Positions 22,201 through 32,256 of a stretch of 64,000 nt of DNA are shown here, in pieces (within the stretch, counting starts at the first letter, position 1; the number at the start of each line of letters is the position of its first letter). This DNA is from Porphyra umbilicalis (taxonomy: Eukaryota > Rhodophyta > Bangiophyceae > Bangiales > Bangiaceae). The translations under genes and the position numbers were made by a program. Under the pieces are notes generated by a model. That model did no database searches. It saw nothing but the letters and a program-made list of their open reading frames with translations, and was not told where the DNA came from. Location: NCBI GenBank assembly GCA_002049455.2, contig KV918962.1, positions 62,001 through 126,000 of the forward strand. The letters are read 5' to 3'.

Positions 22201-22695
22201 CTGCGCCACAGGGCGGGACTTCCTCCTCTCGTCGTCGGCGCTGGGGCCCTGAACCACGGTCACCAGCTGCTGTTTGAGCGCGAGCTGCTTATCCTCCACG
22301 AAGTCCTCCCGAAGGACTCGGAAATTCACGACGGGCTTCAGCTTGTGGACGGTGGAAGCCCAAACCGGCACGTTATGCTACCTGTTGAAGCTCCGACTCC
22401 AGCCCACGTCGTGCCTCGTGCTCCTGCCGCGGCTTCTGCTTCTGTAGTTCCTGCGGTCGTTGGTGCGCTCCCTCCTGGTGTTCTGGTGCCCCCCCCGCCG
22501 CTCCCCATGCGCCTGGAGCCACTCCCGCCCCACTTGACGCACAGCGGCGCGGCACCGGCCCGCGATTGCGCGCCTTTGCTGGTAGGCCAGGAGCAGCGCG
22601 ACGCGGACGAGGTGGATGAAGAGGAAGACGATATTCAGCCTGTCAACGGCGAGCCCGCAGCTCAGTGGTGGGCCTACCGCGCTGCGGGCTTTTGA
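19296..22695 (+). pseudogene. Multi-exon accessory gene of the 10.8 kb element, function unknown
   Basis: Not recognised. The start is MSTMASRAARLPG (ATG at 19296, with ACCATGG nine bases on). The N-terminal part repeats an acidic/basic phrase (KAVAKS-x-PVEEVIDE) three times. A long Ala/Ser/Pro-rich region follows, then an acidic patch (DDERSEDMEDDELVM), a coiled-coil-like stretch (VLDALRSGLSSVRREITRF, LERLGKLDNAFENLRKRM) and folded-looking exons. Splice sites support exons ending at 21272 (GTGCGT donor), 21416-21976 and 22189-22695, all phase 0. The last two encode LSEEDAAQKLQQKMM, VVAYQYVKRVVWHLNS and an acidic C-terminus. Frame changes near 19630 and 20680 and a stop at 21060 suggest decay. 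Its position opposite the transposase suggests a helper of the kind found in two-gene DNA transposons (inference). Confidence 0.5.
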
Positions 22696-22898
22696 GGCGC
22701 AACGGTTCCTGCAGCTCAGGCGTCTTGATGGATCCGTGGATCCCATCACCTCGCTCTGGCCAGGGCATTGTTTGGGTTTGTCCTGTCGCTTTTCTTTGTC
22801 TGTTTTTTTTTGCCGGTGCAGTTCACGCGTTCTGGGGCCGCTGTGCAACCATCTCGTGCTGGCCACTGGCTTTGCTTCTCGTTCTCTCATCGTGTATG

Positions 22899-23088
22899 TT
22901 GATTGCATATTGTGCTTATGCGCGGTTGTCTCTGCGCGTGGGACTCGTGTGTCCCTGTCTGCCGTGAGCGGAGTTGGCGCGCTGCGCCGTCTGTTGATTG
23001 CTTGTTGTGCTTATGCGCGGTTGTCTCTGCGCGTGGGACTCGTGTGTCCCTGTCTGTCGTGCGCGGAGTTGGCGTGCTCGGCCTTGTC
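22899..23088. repeat. 95-bp tandem duplication
   Basis: TTGATTGC..TTGTGCTTATGCGCGG recurs at 22899 and 22994. Each copy continues into TGTCTCTGCGCGTGGGACTC and GTGTGTCCCTGTCTG. The copies are about 90% alike, so the duplication is fairly young. Confidence 0.85.
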
Positions 23089-23342
23089 CTGGCGTGTTCG
23101 CCCTTGTGGTCCCGGTAGCCGTTGGTACAGGCACTGCTGGCCTAGAAAAGGAGCACTTTTTTTTCTTTTTCCCGTACAGCGCGACCCCTGTCCAACGTCT
23201 GCGGTCCGCGGTCAGCCCGGTGCATTTTTCGGATTTCTCTCCCCAGTAGTTCTACTTGAAAGCTACTTCACCAGTCCTGTGTTGACTACTTCTCAACTTG
23301 GATTAAGCCTTTTTCAGTCGCTCTCCTAATGAGGCGTCCCTA

Positions 23343-23388
23343 GATCCCCTCAGGGGAATAGACACTTGTCTATTCCCCTGAGGGGATC
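23343..23388. repeat. Perfect 22-bp-arm hairpin near the right end of the element
   Basis: Arms of 22 bases (left arm GATCCCCTCAGGGGAATAGA plus CA) are perfectly complementary around a two-base centre (CT). Smaller palindromes follow at once: TTGATCCTCTGAGGATCAA and CCTCATATGAGG (about 23391-23425). Pieces recur at 23581-23620 (GGATCAATTGATCCTCA and AGGGGAATAGACACT). Confidence 0.9.
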
Positions 23389-23679
23389 ATTTGATCCTCT
23401 GAGGATCAATTGATCCTCATATGAGGCACCTCAAAAAAGAACCTTCCAGACGTCCGTTCTCTTTTTTTTCGATACAGGCGAACGCAGCGTGCCCGTCTTA
23501 CCCGTCGGACTGTTCAAGGGCACCTGAGGGCACAAAAACGTGCACGGCAAGGAAGAAAGATTCCTTTTTTTCGCGTAAGTAGGATCAATTGATCCTCAAG
23601 ATCAGGGGAATAGACACTAGCCGGGTACGGAGTCCGGCGCGCTGCACGGTCCTGGCGAAACCACGAGATGCAGAGCTCA

Positions 23680-23762
23680 GCACCGAACAATATTATAACA
23701 GAATGGCCTGTGTTGGGCGTTTGTTCGGCAACAGGGTCCCAACAGAATCGCGTTCTGTTTGG
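23680..23762. repeat. Right terminal palindromic module of the 10.8 kb element
   Basis: ACCGAACAATATTATAACAG to GCGTTCTGTTTGG forms an imperfect palindrome sharing the AACAGAAT and TGTTCGGCAACAGGGTC phrases with the module at 12961-13070. GC-rich host-like DNA resumes directly after it. Confidence 0.5.
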
Positions 23763-23765
23763 GGT

Positions 23766-25147
23766 GACGGCAGTAGCGACGGTCCCGCGGCCGCGTCCAC
23801 GCCGCCGCCGCGCCTCGTGCCGGCGGCGCACGTGCGGTGGGGGGGGGGGGTGCCGCCTTGCGTCGCCCGGGCCGCGCCGGGCGTCACCTGTGATCCTCAT
23901 TGGCCGGCCCATCTGGGGGGCGGCGGCCCGTGCCGCGGTTTCTTTTGGCGCGCGCGCCGCACAGCACAGGAAGCTTTATCCTGAGCGATCGATTCTCAGA
24001 TTTTTTGCGCAACTATGTCTTGAGCCCGGCTGAAGACATTTCGTGGCCAGATCAGCACCATATTGTCTGTTCCCAATGTCTCGCAGACATAGCTCGGTCA
24101 GGGCAATAATGTCTTTCAAGCTCCTGCTGGGACAGTCAGCGCTAGTGCACTGGCTAGTGAGAGACACAGGATCAGCCACAGCTGATGCTGTTCGTGGAGG
24201 AGGTGTGCTACTTTACGGCGTGATGGGGGCTATGTCACCGGTTGTTGATTTCGAGCTATCCCTGGACGGCGGACCCCCCTCTCAGAACCTGTGTGACGCG
24301 GTGTCCCTGTCAGTCGCTGTCAGTTCACAGTGCGGGGAGGCGCATCCGGATGCACGGATATCCGTGCAGCCGACGGTGTTGCTCGCCATCAGGAAGAGCG
24401 GCTTGCGGCAAAGAGCGTGCGTGACTTGCTGGTGACGCCAGTGGCGTGGCTCTGCGTGAGGTGCTTGTAGACCGCGTGGAGTGGCGGTGCGTGTGAAGGC
24501 TTGGCTTTTTGGCGAGTATCTTGTGGTGTATATAGTGAGGTGCGGTGGTGACTCGCTTCTTTTGTACTGCGAGTTCAGCCGACGCTGCAGCTGGTCTTCG
24601 TCTTCGTCCCTTTTATCTAACTCTTCTCCGCTGTGTTTGTCCCTGGCCTTGTATGTGTTTTGCATGATCAGTCGACTGTATGACTCTGTGATGGCTCAGT
24701 TCCTGGAGCCGACGTCCTACGACGCGGTGAGCATCTGGTGAAGCAGGGACTGGGTGAGGGGAGCGGGGGGGATGGCAAGGGCGGAGGTAGTTAGAGCTCG
24801 GAGGGAGTGGTGGCGCTGGGAGAGAGGTGGCATTGGGAGGGGAAGGTGGCCAGGGGCGAGGGAGTTGGCGAGGGTGGCGAGGGGGAGTGGTAGTATCATG
24901 AACACGACGCGCTTTCAAGCGTATGCTGTCACATGTATCTTTTCGATCAGACATTCCAAACACTGTCATGAGTTTCCGACAACTGTATTTGTCTACCATG
25001 CTTCCCGTATGTGATATTGAGATCTCTTTGTGTGATAGTTTCTGTTATATCTTTGAAGAGTGGGTCACAGACATCCCAGTTCGTCTTGGCCACATACGAG
25101 AAGTGCCTTTTGAGCCCCCATTTTCCGGTCCTGTGCGCCCGCGCGCC
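23766..25147. other. GC-rich host-like fragment followed by 1.2 kb without a gene
   Basis: 23766-23960 is very GC-rich and resembles the host sequence left of 12961. From about 23961 to 25130 composition is balanced and frames are short; a purine-rich GGGAGAGG-type tract lies at 24755-24895. I recognise no gene or RNA. Confidence 0.4.
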
Positions 25148-25874
25148 GCGCTGTGCTCCTTAACCGGGGTAGGCCAGTTTGTCCTGTGGAAAGGCGTTGT
25201 GGGGCGTTCCCACATTGTGGGATTGTGGTCCACAATGTGGGTTTAGACCTATCCCACAATGTGGGAACCTGGTCCACAATGTGGGTTTGGACCACAAAAG
25301 TCTGTTGCAATGCCTGTGGGCTGAGCTAAGGCATGTAAGTGAGAGACATCTCCCAAACGGGAACTTCCTGACAGCCGTGAACAAGCCAATGGAAGAGCAG
25401 ATGTAAGTGACTATCAGGCCAATGAAAGCTCTCTTCGAGGTTGAATGGTACAATCCTCCATGCTTGGGACATCCTCATTGAAAGCGGGGACCGGCACGGG
25501 GGGGGTGGGGTACCCAGGCGATACTGCTTACTGCGGGAGATTTTCCCCAGGCCCCCCAGGCTGTGTACGCCAGAAAAGGTTACAGCTCTTGCGTCTCTCG
25601 CCGGACCCGCAATGCGGCTATGGCGCAACGCTTTGTGAAGCGCACTTGGGGCGCTCGTTGGCATCTCGACACACCGCATCCATACTCGTGATGTGATGGC
25701 GGTTACAAAGGTGTAAAGGGCTCTCGCCAACGGCCGCCCGAAACCTCTGCACAAAATATTGCGGGGAAAACCATCATCTGATGGCTCATCAGGAGGGTTC
25801 CGCAAAAAAAAATGTGGGGTCCACAACACCCAAAACAGCCATTGTGGTTCTACCCCACTTAAGGAGCACAGCGC
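25148..25874. mobile_element. MITE with identical 16-bp terminal inverted repeats (727 bp)
   Basis: The left end GCGCTGTGCTCCTTAA (25148-25163) is repeated exactly in inverted orientation at 25859-25874. Similarity continues inward (GGGGTAG shared). No coding capacity is evident. The outer flanks repeat a few bases (GCCGC), but the GC-rich context makes the target duplication ambiguous. The superfamily is not determined. Confidence 0.75.
25209..25285. repeat. Four spaced CCCACAATGTGGG palindromes inside the MITE
   Basis: CCCACATTGTGGG (25209-25221), CCACAATGTGGG (25230-25241), CCCACAATGTGGG (25253-25265) and CCACAATGTGGG (25274-25285) occur at 21-23 base intervals, about two helical turns. 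They lie about 60 bases inside the left inverted repeat, where transposase-binding repeats are often found. Confidence 0.85.
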
Positions 25875-28153
25875 CGCCGCCGGTGGCCGCGGTCGCGCCG
25901 CGCGCGCGCCGGCGGCCGCGCGCGTGCCATTGCCCGCGGCAGCCGCCCGCGTGTGCGGCGCCCGCGGCGGGCCGGGCTCCCCCCGCACCCGCTGCTGCCG
26001 CCCGACCCGCCGCCGCAGAGGCACCTCCCTCCGCCGCCGCCGTCGCCGTCACCGCACCGTGCGCGCCGCGGGGCCAATGCGGCGGCCACGGGTTTCTGGC
26101 GGGCCCCGCCGCCCGCGGCGGGGCGGCCGGCCGACCCGCACCGCGGGGCCGCCCGTGGGGGCGGTTGTCGGCCACCGCCGCTGCCGGTCGCGGCGCCTCT
26201 GCAGCCCGCCGCTTGGGGGCGGCGCTCGACCCCGCCACGGGGGCACGACGGTGAGATGACACGGGCGGCGGCGGGGGCGGCGGCGACCGTGCCCGCGGCG
26301 GGGGGGGGGGGTGCCGCCCGCTGGTGGGGGGTCGGGGCGTCGCACAGACCGTGGCACTGCCGCCGCCACTGCGGGGCGGGTACACATTGAGGGATAAAGG
26401 AGGGGTGGGGCGGCGACTTTATGGGGACAGCCGTTGCGACGAGCCGAGCAGATGGCGAGCGGGTGGCCACGTGCCGCTGGGTGCACAGGTGCTGCGGGCG
26501 CGGCTGCGGGGTCTGCGCTGGTGGTTGGGGCGTCGCTGCGGGAGCGCAGCGGGCGAGTGGAGGGGCGGCGAGTCTGGCCGGCGCCCATCGGTCCCTGTGC
26601 CGCCGTCACCGCGGCCCTGGCGTGCCGCCGCCGGCGACTGCCTGCCGCGCGCGCAGTGCCTCCTCGTGGCGGCGTCGCGGGATCCCCGGCGGGCACCGCC
26701 GGCTCGGACCGCGCGTGTTGCGCCGGAAAGCAGACGAGCGGGAGCGGTGGCTACACTTTCGTTGGAATGCGTCAGCCGTTAGGACAAGCGAAGCGAGCTC
26801 ATGTTCCCGCACAGCCGTTTGATGCCCAAACGTCTGCACAGGACGGGGCTCTACTGTTATGGTGGCGGCCGCCCCCGACGCGGTCACGTACGTGCTTGCT
26901 CGCCGCGTCCCGACCTCCCTCCAGCACTTCCAAAAGAACAAAGAGAGCAGACGTCGATCCACGAGGCGGCCACGCCTGGGTCACATCCGGTGGCCGACTG
27001 GCTGAGCTTGGAAGCTCGCCGCCACGCGGTTTCCCACGGATACGGCCGCGTGCGGGCACGTCATACTCGCCAAGCCACGCTCACAATGGCGCGGACGCAG
27101 TCGCAGCCAAATTCCCATATGTCGCCTTCGACGCAGGTCGCGGTCTGTGTCGGCCGTCGTGCCATCGGCCGCGGCGCACGAGGTGTGAAATAGGAGGACC
27201 CTGCCAACCGGTATGGCCGCGGCTCGGCCTCGTGAGTGGCGCCGGTCGGGGACCTTGCGTGACGCACCAGCGCGCCAGCCGCACGGGCGGCATAGGAGAC
27301 AAGGCCGCACACTGTGAAGGGCCGCTGTCGGTGCGGTCACCTATGGCGCACCCACGAACCGCCGCACATAGCCGTCCCTCACAACCATTGCTCGTTGTCT
27401 TCTCGCACCGCCCCGTGCGCAACTCACAGTGGCGATACTAGGCCAGGGCCTGCCCATTGGGGCGACACCCTGGGTATCGAGGCGGCGCCACAGAGGCTTT
27501 CCGTGCACAAAATGGTTGCGTCGCCCTGACGAAGAGCCGCTAGCGTCAGAACGCAGGTGGTGGACGGCGCTCCATGATGCACCGAGGTGGCCCCCTAAAT
27601 GTAGTGCAGAGCTGCACCGGGCGCCTGGGAGAGTCGATAATGGCCGTCAGGGGCTCTCTCGACCACGTTCGTTTTTCCTGATCAGAGAGGAGCATTTTCC
27701 CACTTGTCGCCGTGCGTGTGTGGGGTATGCCTTCGGGGCTCGTGGGCGGACTGCCGGCCGCCGCGGCGGCCGCCCCCACCGCCGACGGCGCGGCCTGTCG
27801 GCGCAGACCGGCGGAGCGCCACTGGGCGCCGCCGCATGGCGCCGCCGCCCCGGCGGGTGCGCGTGTGGCCGCCGTGTGCGGGGCGGCGCCGGAGGGCGGC
27901 CTGCGGCGGCCGCCACGCCGCGTGTGGCCGGCGGCGCGGGGGGTGGGCGCGTCACACGAGGCGGGAGCCGCGGCGGCCGTGGCGGCGGCGAGGATCTCCC
28001 GCCGGGCGGCGGGGGCTGGGGTCAGCCCACTTCGAACTTGTCTGTTGCCAAAACCTGCTGAAGATATATTCTCGAAGTTTGTTGGTGGCGGGGAGGTGGA
28101 GCCCGTCGGCCTGCTACGTACCAGAGCCTTGGTGGCGCGCCGGCGCGTGTCTG

Positions 28154-28204
28154 ACAACTCGCGGCAGCAGGGCCCAATCATTGGGCCCTGCTGCCGCGAG
28201 TTGT
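28154..28204. repeat. Perfect 25-bp-arm hairpin
   Basis: ACAACTCGCGGCAGCAGGGC followed by CCAAT is mirrored after a one-base centre (C28179). A second hairpin, TGCCCGCCGAT-G-ATCGGCGGGCA, follows within ten bases (about 28212-28234). Confidence 0.9.
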
Positions 28205-29103
28205 TGTGAGTTGCCCGCCGATGATCGGCGGGCAGCGTTTGCTCTCATCGTCCGCTCTGGACATTCTCCCATCGCGGTCCCGCCGAGATGAGCTAAAAAA
28301 GACCGTCGATGGGCTGTTTCCTGCTCATCGGTCATCCCATCGAAGTCATCACCGCGATGAGGTCCCGTCAGGGTCTGACTGTTCTGTCTATAGATTAGAT
28401 GCAGCCATCCTGATTGGGCAGTTGATTCCGAAGTGTCTTGACGTGTCGACCAAGGTTCTGTCAATAGAAATTCTAAGCGTTGGTGCACGAATGCTGATGC
28501 ACTTAGCCTTACAAGTCCTCCGTCTCACCGTCGTCGTGACGACGTCTTCTTCGCAAGAACCATCCCCGGCGGCATCTGACTTGGCGTCGGCAACAGTTCG
28601 TCGGGCAGATGACATCAACCGCAGAAGTGTACGTAGAGCCGGTCTCTCGTCGATGAGAGAGCGAAAAAACCATTGAAAGCACAGTCTTTGCCTCGAACAC
28701 TCATCACGTAAGTCTCTCTCCCCCACGCACACGCTTCTCACATTGACTCCAGTTCAGTTTGCCCAAGCTCGAGCTCGGCCGGGAGTTAGAGACGGGCAAG
28801 ATGTCGAAGGAGGTGGCGTGACGGTGGTCCTCCCATTGTATTTATCATAGTTTGTAGGAGATTCTCGAATCAACTAGCGGAAGTGACTTCTCGCGCGCAT
28901 CCTATACGTCGATGGTCTGGGCGCTTGGTGGCCACCCAATTCAGCCCATCGCAAAACCCAGCAATGTCCATCGAGAGGAAATCATATCCTGAGCCATGCC
29001 AACCTCATCGCAAATGAGGCCTCGATGAGGTCTCGATTGGAAAAAGTCATGACATGACGATTCTGCCATTCTTTCACGACAACTGCGGTTCACCTCTGAC
29101 TCA

Positions 29104-29190
29104 CTGACGGTGTGCGTCATGGGCCCTGACGGTGTGCGTCATGGGCCCATGACGGTTGCACGTTGCACGGCCCCGGGGGCCGTGCAACGT
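29104..29190. repeat. 22-bp direct repeat followed by a 15-bp-arm hairpin
   Basis: CTGACGGTGTGCGTCATGGG is present twice in tandem (about 29104-29148), followed by ACGTTGCACGGCCCC-G-GGGGCCGTGCAACGT (29160-29190), a perfect hairpin with a one-base centre. Confidence 0.85.
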
Positions 29191-29453
29191 AGGCGTCCTC
29201 CCTGCCAGGAATTGTGGGCGAGCGCTGCCTTGACAAAGCTGAGATCCGCGCCAGGAATCCCACGCAGCTGTGGATCTGGAGCGGAACGGCCTCGTGGTCA
29301 GGCGGCGCTGGCCGCCGCGAGACGCAACGGGCGGTGGGTGGCCACCGTGGCCCGATGATCGGGCCCCATTGGATAGCCGATCCGATGGGCTTCTGTGCCT
29401 GATGCGAGCCGATGCGGCCCGATGCACGATTCTAGCGGAAGCTGACGACCCAC

Positions 29454-29462
29454 CGCCTGTTG
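29454..29462. repeat. Candidate left target-site duplication of the KDZ element
   Basis: CGCCTGTTG here recurs at 46311-46319. The spacing to the matched terminal repeat is 9 bases on this side and 8 on the other, so the exact end is uncertain. Confidence 0.5.
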
Positions 29463-29471
29463 GAGGGTGAG

Positions 29472-29495
29472 AAAACCAGTTCCTGTTCGAGTCTC
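29472..29495 (+). repeat. Left terminal inverted repeat of the KDZ element
   Basis: AAAACCAGTTCCTGTTCGAG plus TCTC. It matches the reverse complement of 46279-46302 at 22 of 24 positions. A further TTCGAGTCT lies at 29557-29565. Confidence 0.8.
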
Positions 29496-29839
29496 TCACA
29501 GACCCCGCACTCGACGATTTTCCAACCACGGTTTCCAGCCTCCAGACCGCGAAGTCTTCGAGTCTATGTCAAACGTCAAGACGCACAATCGCCGATGCAG
29601 AGCGCTACGTTGCGGCGTGTGTCAGAGCGTGTCAGGACACTGCTGTACATACTCTGTGTCTGGGGAGTACAAAGGGTTTACTTTCTGTACTTGGCGGGGC
29701 GAGTTGAAATGGTGCTGCTTTTTGGCGCCGGCCTGCTCCCCTGATGTCATTCTCACCACACCATCCTCAATCCCTGGGCAAGCGCCGGGCTGTCGATGAT
29801 ACTCACCCTAGGAGAATGAATCCACTCCTACCGCCAGCC

Positions 29840-31080
29840 CTGCCCTGGGGCGATCGCTGGGGCGGGTTTTGGGCGCCCGTCACCCGCGCGCCTGGGGGGG
29901 GGGGTCCTGGGGGGTCACTGGGGCGGCTTTTGGGCGCGGGCTACCGGCGCGCCTGGGGGTGGGGGGCTCCTGGGGCGTCGCTGCGGCGGTTTTTGGGCGC
30001 TCGCCGCGGGCGTGCCTGCGGGGGGGGGGCACCTGGGGGGTCGCTGGGGCAGGTTTTAGGCGCCGGCTACCGGCGCGCCTGGCCGGGGGGGGGCTCCTGG
30101 GGATCGCTGCGGCGGTTTTTGGGCGCTCGCCGCGGGCGTGCCTGCCGGTGGGGGGGCTCCTGGGGGTCGCTGGGGCGGCTTTTGGGCGCCGGCTACCGGC
30201 GCGCCTGGCCGGGGGGGGCTCCTGGGGATCGCTTCGGCGGTTTTTGGGCGCTCGCCGCGGGCGTGCCTGCGGGTGGGGGGGCTCCTGGGGGTCGCTGGGG
30301 CGGCGTTTGGGCGCTGGCTACCGGCACGCCTGGCCGGGGGGGGCTCCTGGGGATCGCTGCGGCGGTTTTTGGGCGCTCGCCGCGGGCGTGCCTGCGGGGC
30401 GGGGGGCACCTGGGGGTCGCTGGGGCGGGTTTTGGGCGCTGGCTATGGGCGCGCCTGGTCGGGCAGGGCTCCGGCGGGGGTCGCTGGGGCGGTTTTTGGG
30501 CGCTGGCTGCCGGCGCGCCTGGGCGGGGGGGCTCCGGGGCGGTCGCTGGGGCGGGTTTTGGGCGCCGGCTGCCGGCGCGCTTGGGTGGGGGGGGGTGTGC
30601 GGGGTTCGCCGGGGCGGTATTTGGGCGCCGGCTACCGGCGTGCCTGCGGGGGGGGGGGCTCCTGGGGGTCGCTGGGGCGGCTTCTGGGCGCTGGCTATGG
30701 GCGCGCCTGATAGGGGGGGGCTCCTGGGGATCGCTGCGACGGTTTTTGGGTGCTCGCCGCGGGCGTGCCTGCGGTGGGGGTGGGCCCTCGGGGGTCGCTT
30801 GGGCGGTTTTTGGACGCCGGCTACCGGCGCGTGTGGGGGGGGGGGGGTGCGCGGGGTTCGCCCGGGCGGTTTTTGGGCGCCGGCTACCGGCGCGCCTGGG
30901 GCCGGGGGGGTCCTCGGGGGTCGCTGGGGCAGAGGTTTGGCGCTCGCCACCGGCGCACCTGGGCGGGGGGATCCCGCGGGGGTCGCTGGGGCTGATTTAC
31001 GGCGCTCGCCACCGGCGCGCATGGGCGGGTGGGCTCCTGGGGTGTCACAGGAGCGGTTTTTGGGCACTGGATATGGGCCC
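29840..31080 (+). repeat. Left subterminal 63-bp minisatellite array (about 19 units)
   Basis: Units of about 62-63 bases share GTCGCTGGGGCGG, TTTTTGGGCGC and ACCGGCGCGCCTGG. Because 63 is a multiple of three, frames of 485 and 635 codons run through the array and read GGRWGGFWALAAGAPGR-like repeats. I treat these as by-products rather than genes. Neighbouring units alternate between two subtypes (CTCGCCGCGGGCGTGCC and CCGGCTACCGGCGCGCC). Confidence 0.85.
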
Positions 31081-32256
31081 GGCTGGGGTCAGGGGCGCCG
31101 TGGGCCCGCTTGTTCCGCTGTTTTCTGGCGCGCGCTGCTCCGTGAAAATCGCTGCACACATGCGGGCCCACTACGCACCGCCACGCTACTGGTGGGATTG
31201 AAGTCGCAATTTCAGGGCTGCCAGGCTCGGTTGGAGGGCCCGCATGCGGCAGCTGGGGGGCAGGCGCTAGGTGGGTCCTCTGCCGCCGCGCCGCCGCGCC
31301 CCTGCGCGGCCGGGCCGCCGCGCCCCCGCGCGGCCGGGCCGCCGCGCCCCCGCGCAGCCGGACCAGCGGACCGCCACGCAGCCGGGCCACCACCCCGCTG
31401 CGCCGCCGCGCCGCCGCGCCGCCGCGCCGCCGTTGCCCGCTCTTTTTTGCGCGCCCTTTTTCTGGGGGGGCCGCGCTGCTGCTGCCTGCCCGCCGATGCG
31501 GGCCGGCCACCGGCGCACCTCGGGTTTCTGCGGGGTCGTTGGGGCAGTTTTGGTGGTCATGCGTCGCTGCCGACCATGGGGTCGGTCGCGCCCACGGGGC
31601 GCCTGGCGGGTCACTTGGGGGGGGGGGGCGGCTGGGGGCCGCCTCGACCGGGGCGGTGTCCGGGACGGCTGCGCGCGCGCGCGCTCCAGGCCACGGCGCC
31701 GCTGCGCCGCGGGCGCGCCGCCGGTCGGGCAGGTGGGCGCACCGCCGGCCGGGCAGGCGGGCGCGCCGCCAGCTGAGTACGTGGGTGCCGCCGGCCGAGG
31801 GGGGCCACGTGCTCTGGGGTGGGTTTGTTTTTTTACCTCCCTCCCGCGCGCGCCTCGATACGGGCTCTGCATCCTAAGCTAGCCGCTGGCCACCCCACCT
31901 ACTGGCTGCGTCTCTTTGGCCGGCGGTCCACGCCTCCCACCGGCCCCCCGCTGCTTCGTGGCTGGAGCGCGTCGGGGGTCGCTATGGAGGCCCTCTGGTT
32001 TCTCGGTACGCTTCTCCCACAGAGCGTCCTGTTGTGCGCCAGCCCGTTGCCGTGCGTGTCGTGTGCGGCGCAGGTCGGGGGTATCGGCGTACCACCGATT
32101 GGCGGCGACGAGCAGGGAGGCGTTGGATTTGTCGGGTCCGTGGATGGCGACGGCGTGTGCTCGGCAGCTGGTTTCAGAGCGTGCGTGGTCGAGTGCAGCG
32201 GGGGCGGCGAGCGGCGGCGTGAGCGTGTGCGGTTAGTGGGCGTCGGGTGCTAGGCG
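31081..32256. promoter_or_regulatory. Region between the left array and the Ulp1-like gene
   Basis: About 1.2 kb. It starts with a 20-24 base GC repeat (about 31291-31440; CGCCCCCGCGCGGCCGGGCC several times), then GC-rich sequence and a more balanced leader. By position it should hold the promoter of the protease gene. Frames here are arginine-rich shadows. Confidence 0.4.

Larger units (their letters stand above)
12961..23765. mobile_element. Large CACTA/Plavaka-like DNA transposon (~10.8 kb), decayed
   Basis: The unit is bounded by two related imperfect palindromes built from AACAGAAT ... ATTCTGTT (12961-13070 and about 23680-23762), and very GC-rich host-like sequence abuts both outer edges. 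Inside are a transposase gene on the - strand (13787-17303) and a multi-exon accessory gene on the + strand (19296-22695), divergent about a shared 2 kb region. Base composition is far more balanced than in host genes. Both genes carry stops or frame changes, so this copy looks inactive. The exact ends and target duplication are not settled; the modules could be independent small elements. Family assignment rests on the transposase. Confidence 0.55.
25875..29453. other. 3.6 kb of mixed sequence with GC-rich patches and long hairpins
   Basis: GC-rich patches at 25875-26400 and 27740-28030 contain Ala/Pro-rich frames on both strands but no recognisable domain; on the - strand 25789-26385 reads plausibly (PAAAVADNRPHGRP) yet runs across the MITE boundary. 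Between them sequence is balanced and frames are short. Perfect hairpins lie at 28154-28234 and 29160-29190. I see no supported gene; fragments of a host gene split by insertions are possible. Confidence 0.35.

Noticed and set aside
22616-23329. Leu/Cys/Ser-rich frame after the accessory gene
   Set aside because: It overlaps the end of the accessory gene in another frame and covers a 95-bp tandem duplication; no coding signal.
29744-31776. Two long open frames (485 and 635 codons) of Gly/Trp-rich repeats
   Set aside because: They run through the 63-bp minisatellite. A period divisible by three keeps any stop-free frame open, and both frames are equally repetitive, so there is no sign of selection for a protein.
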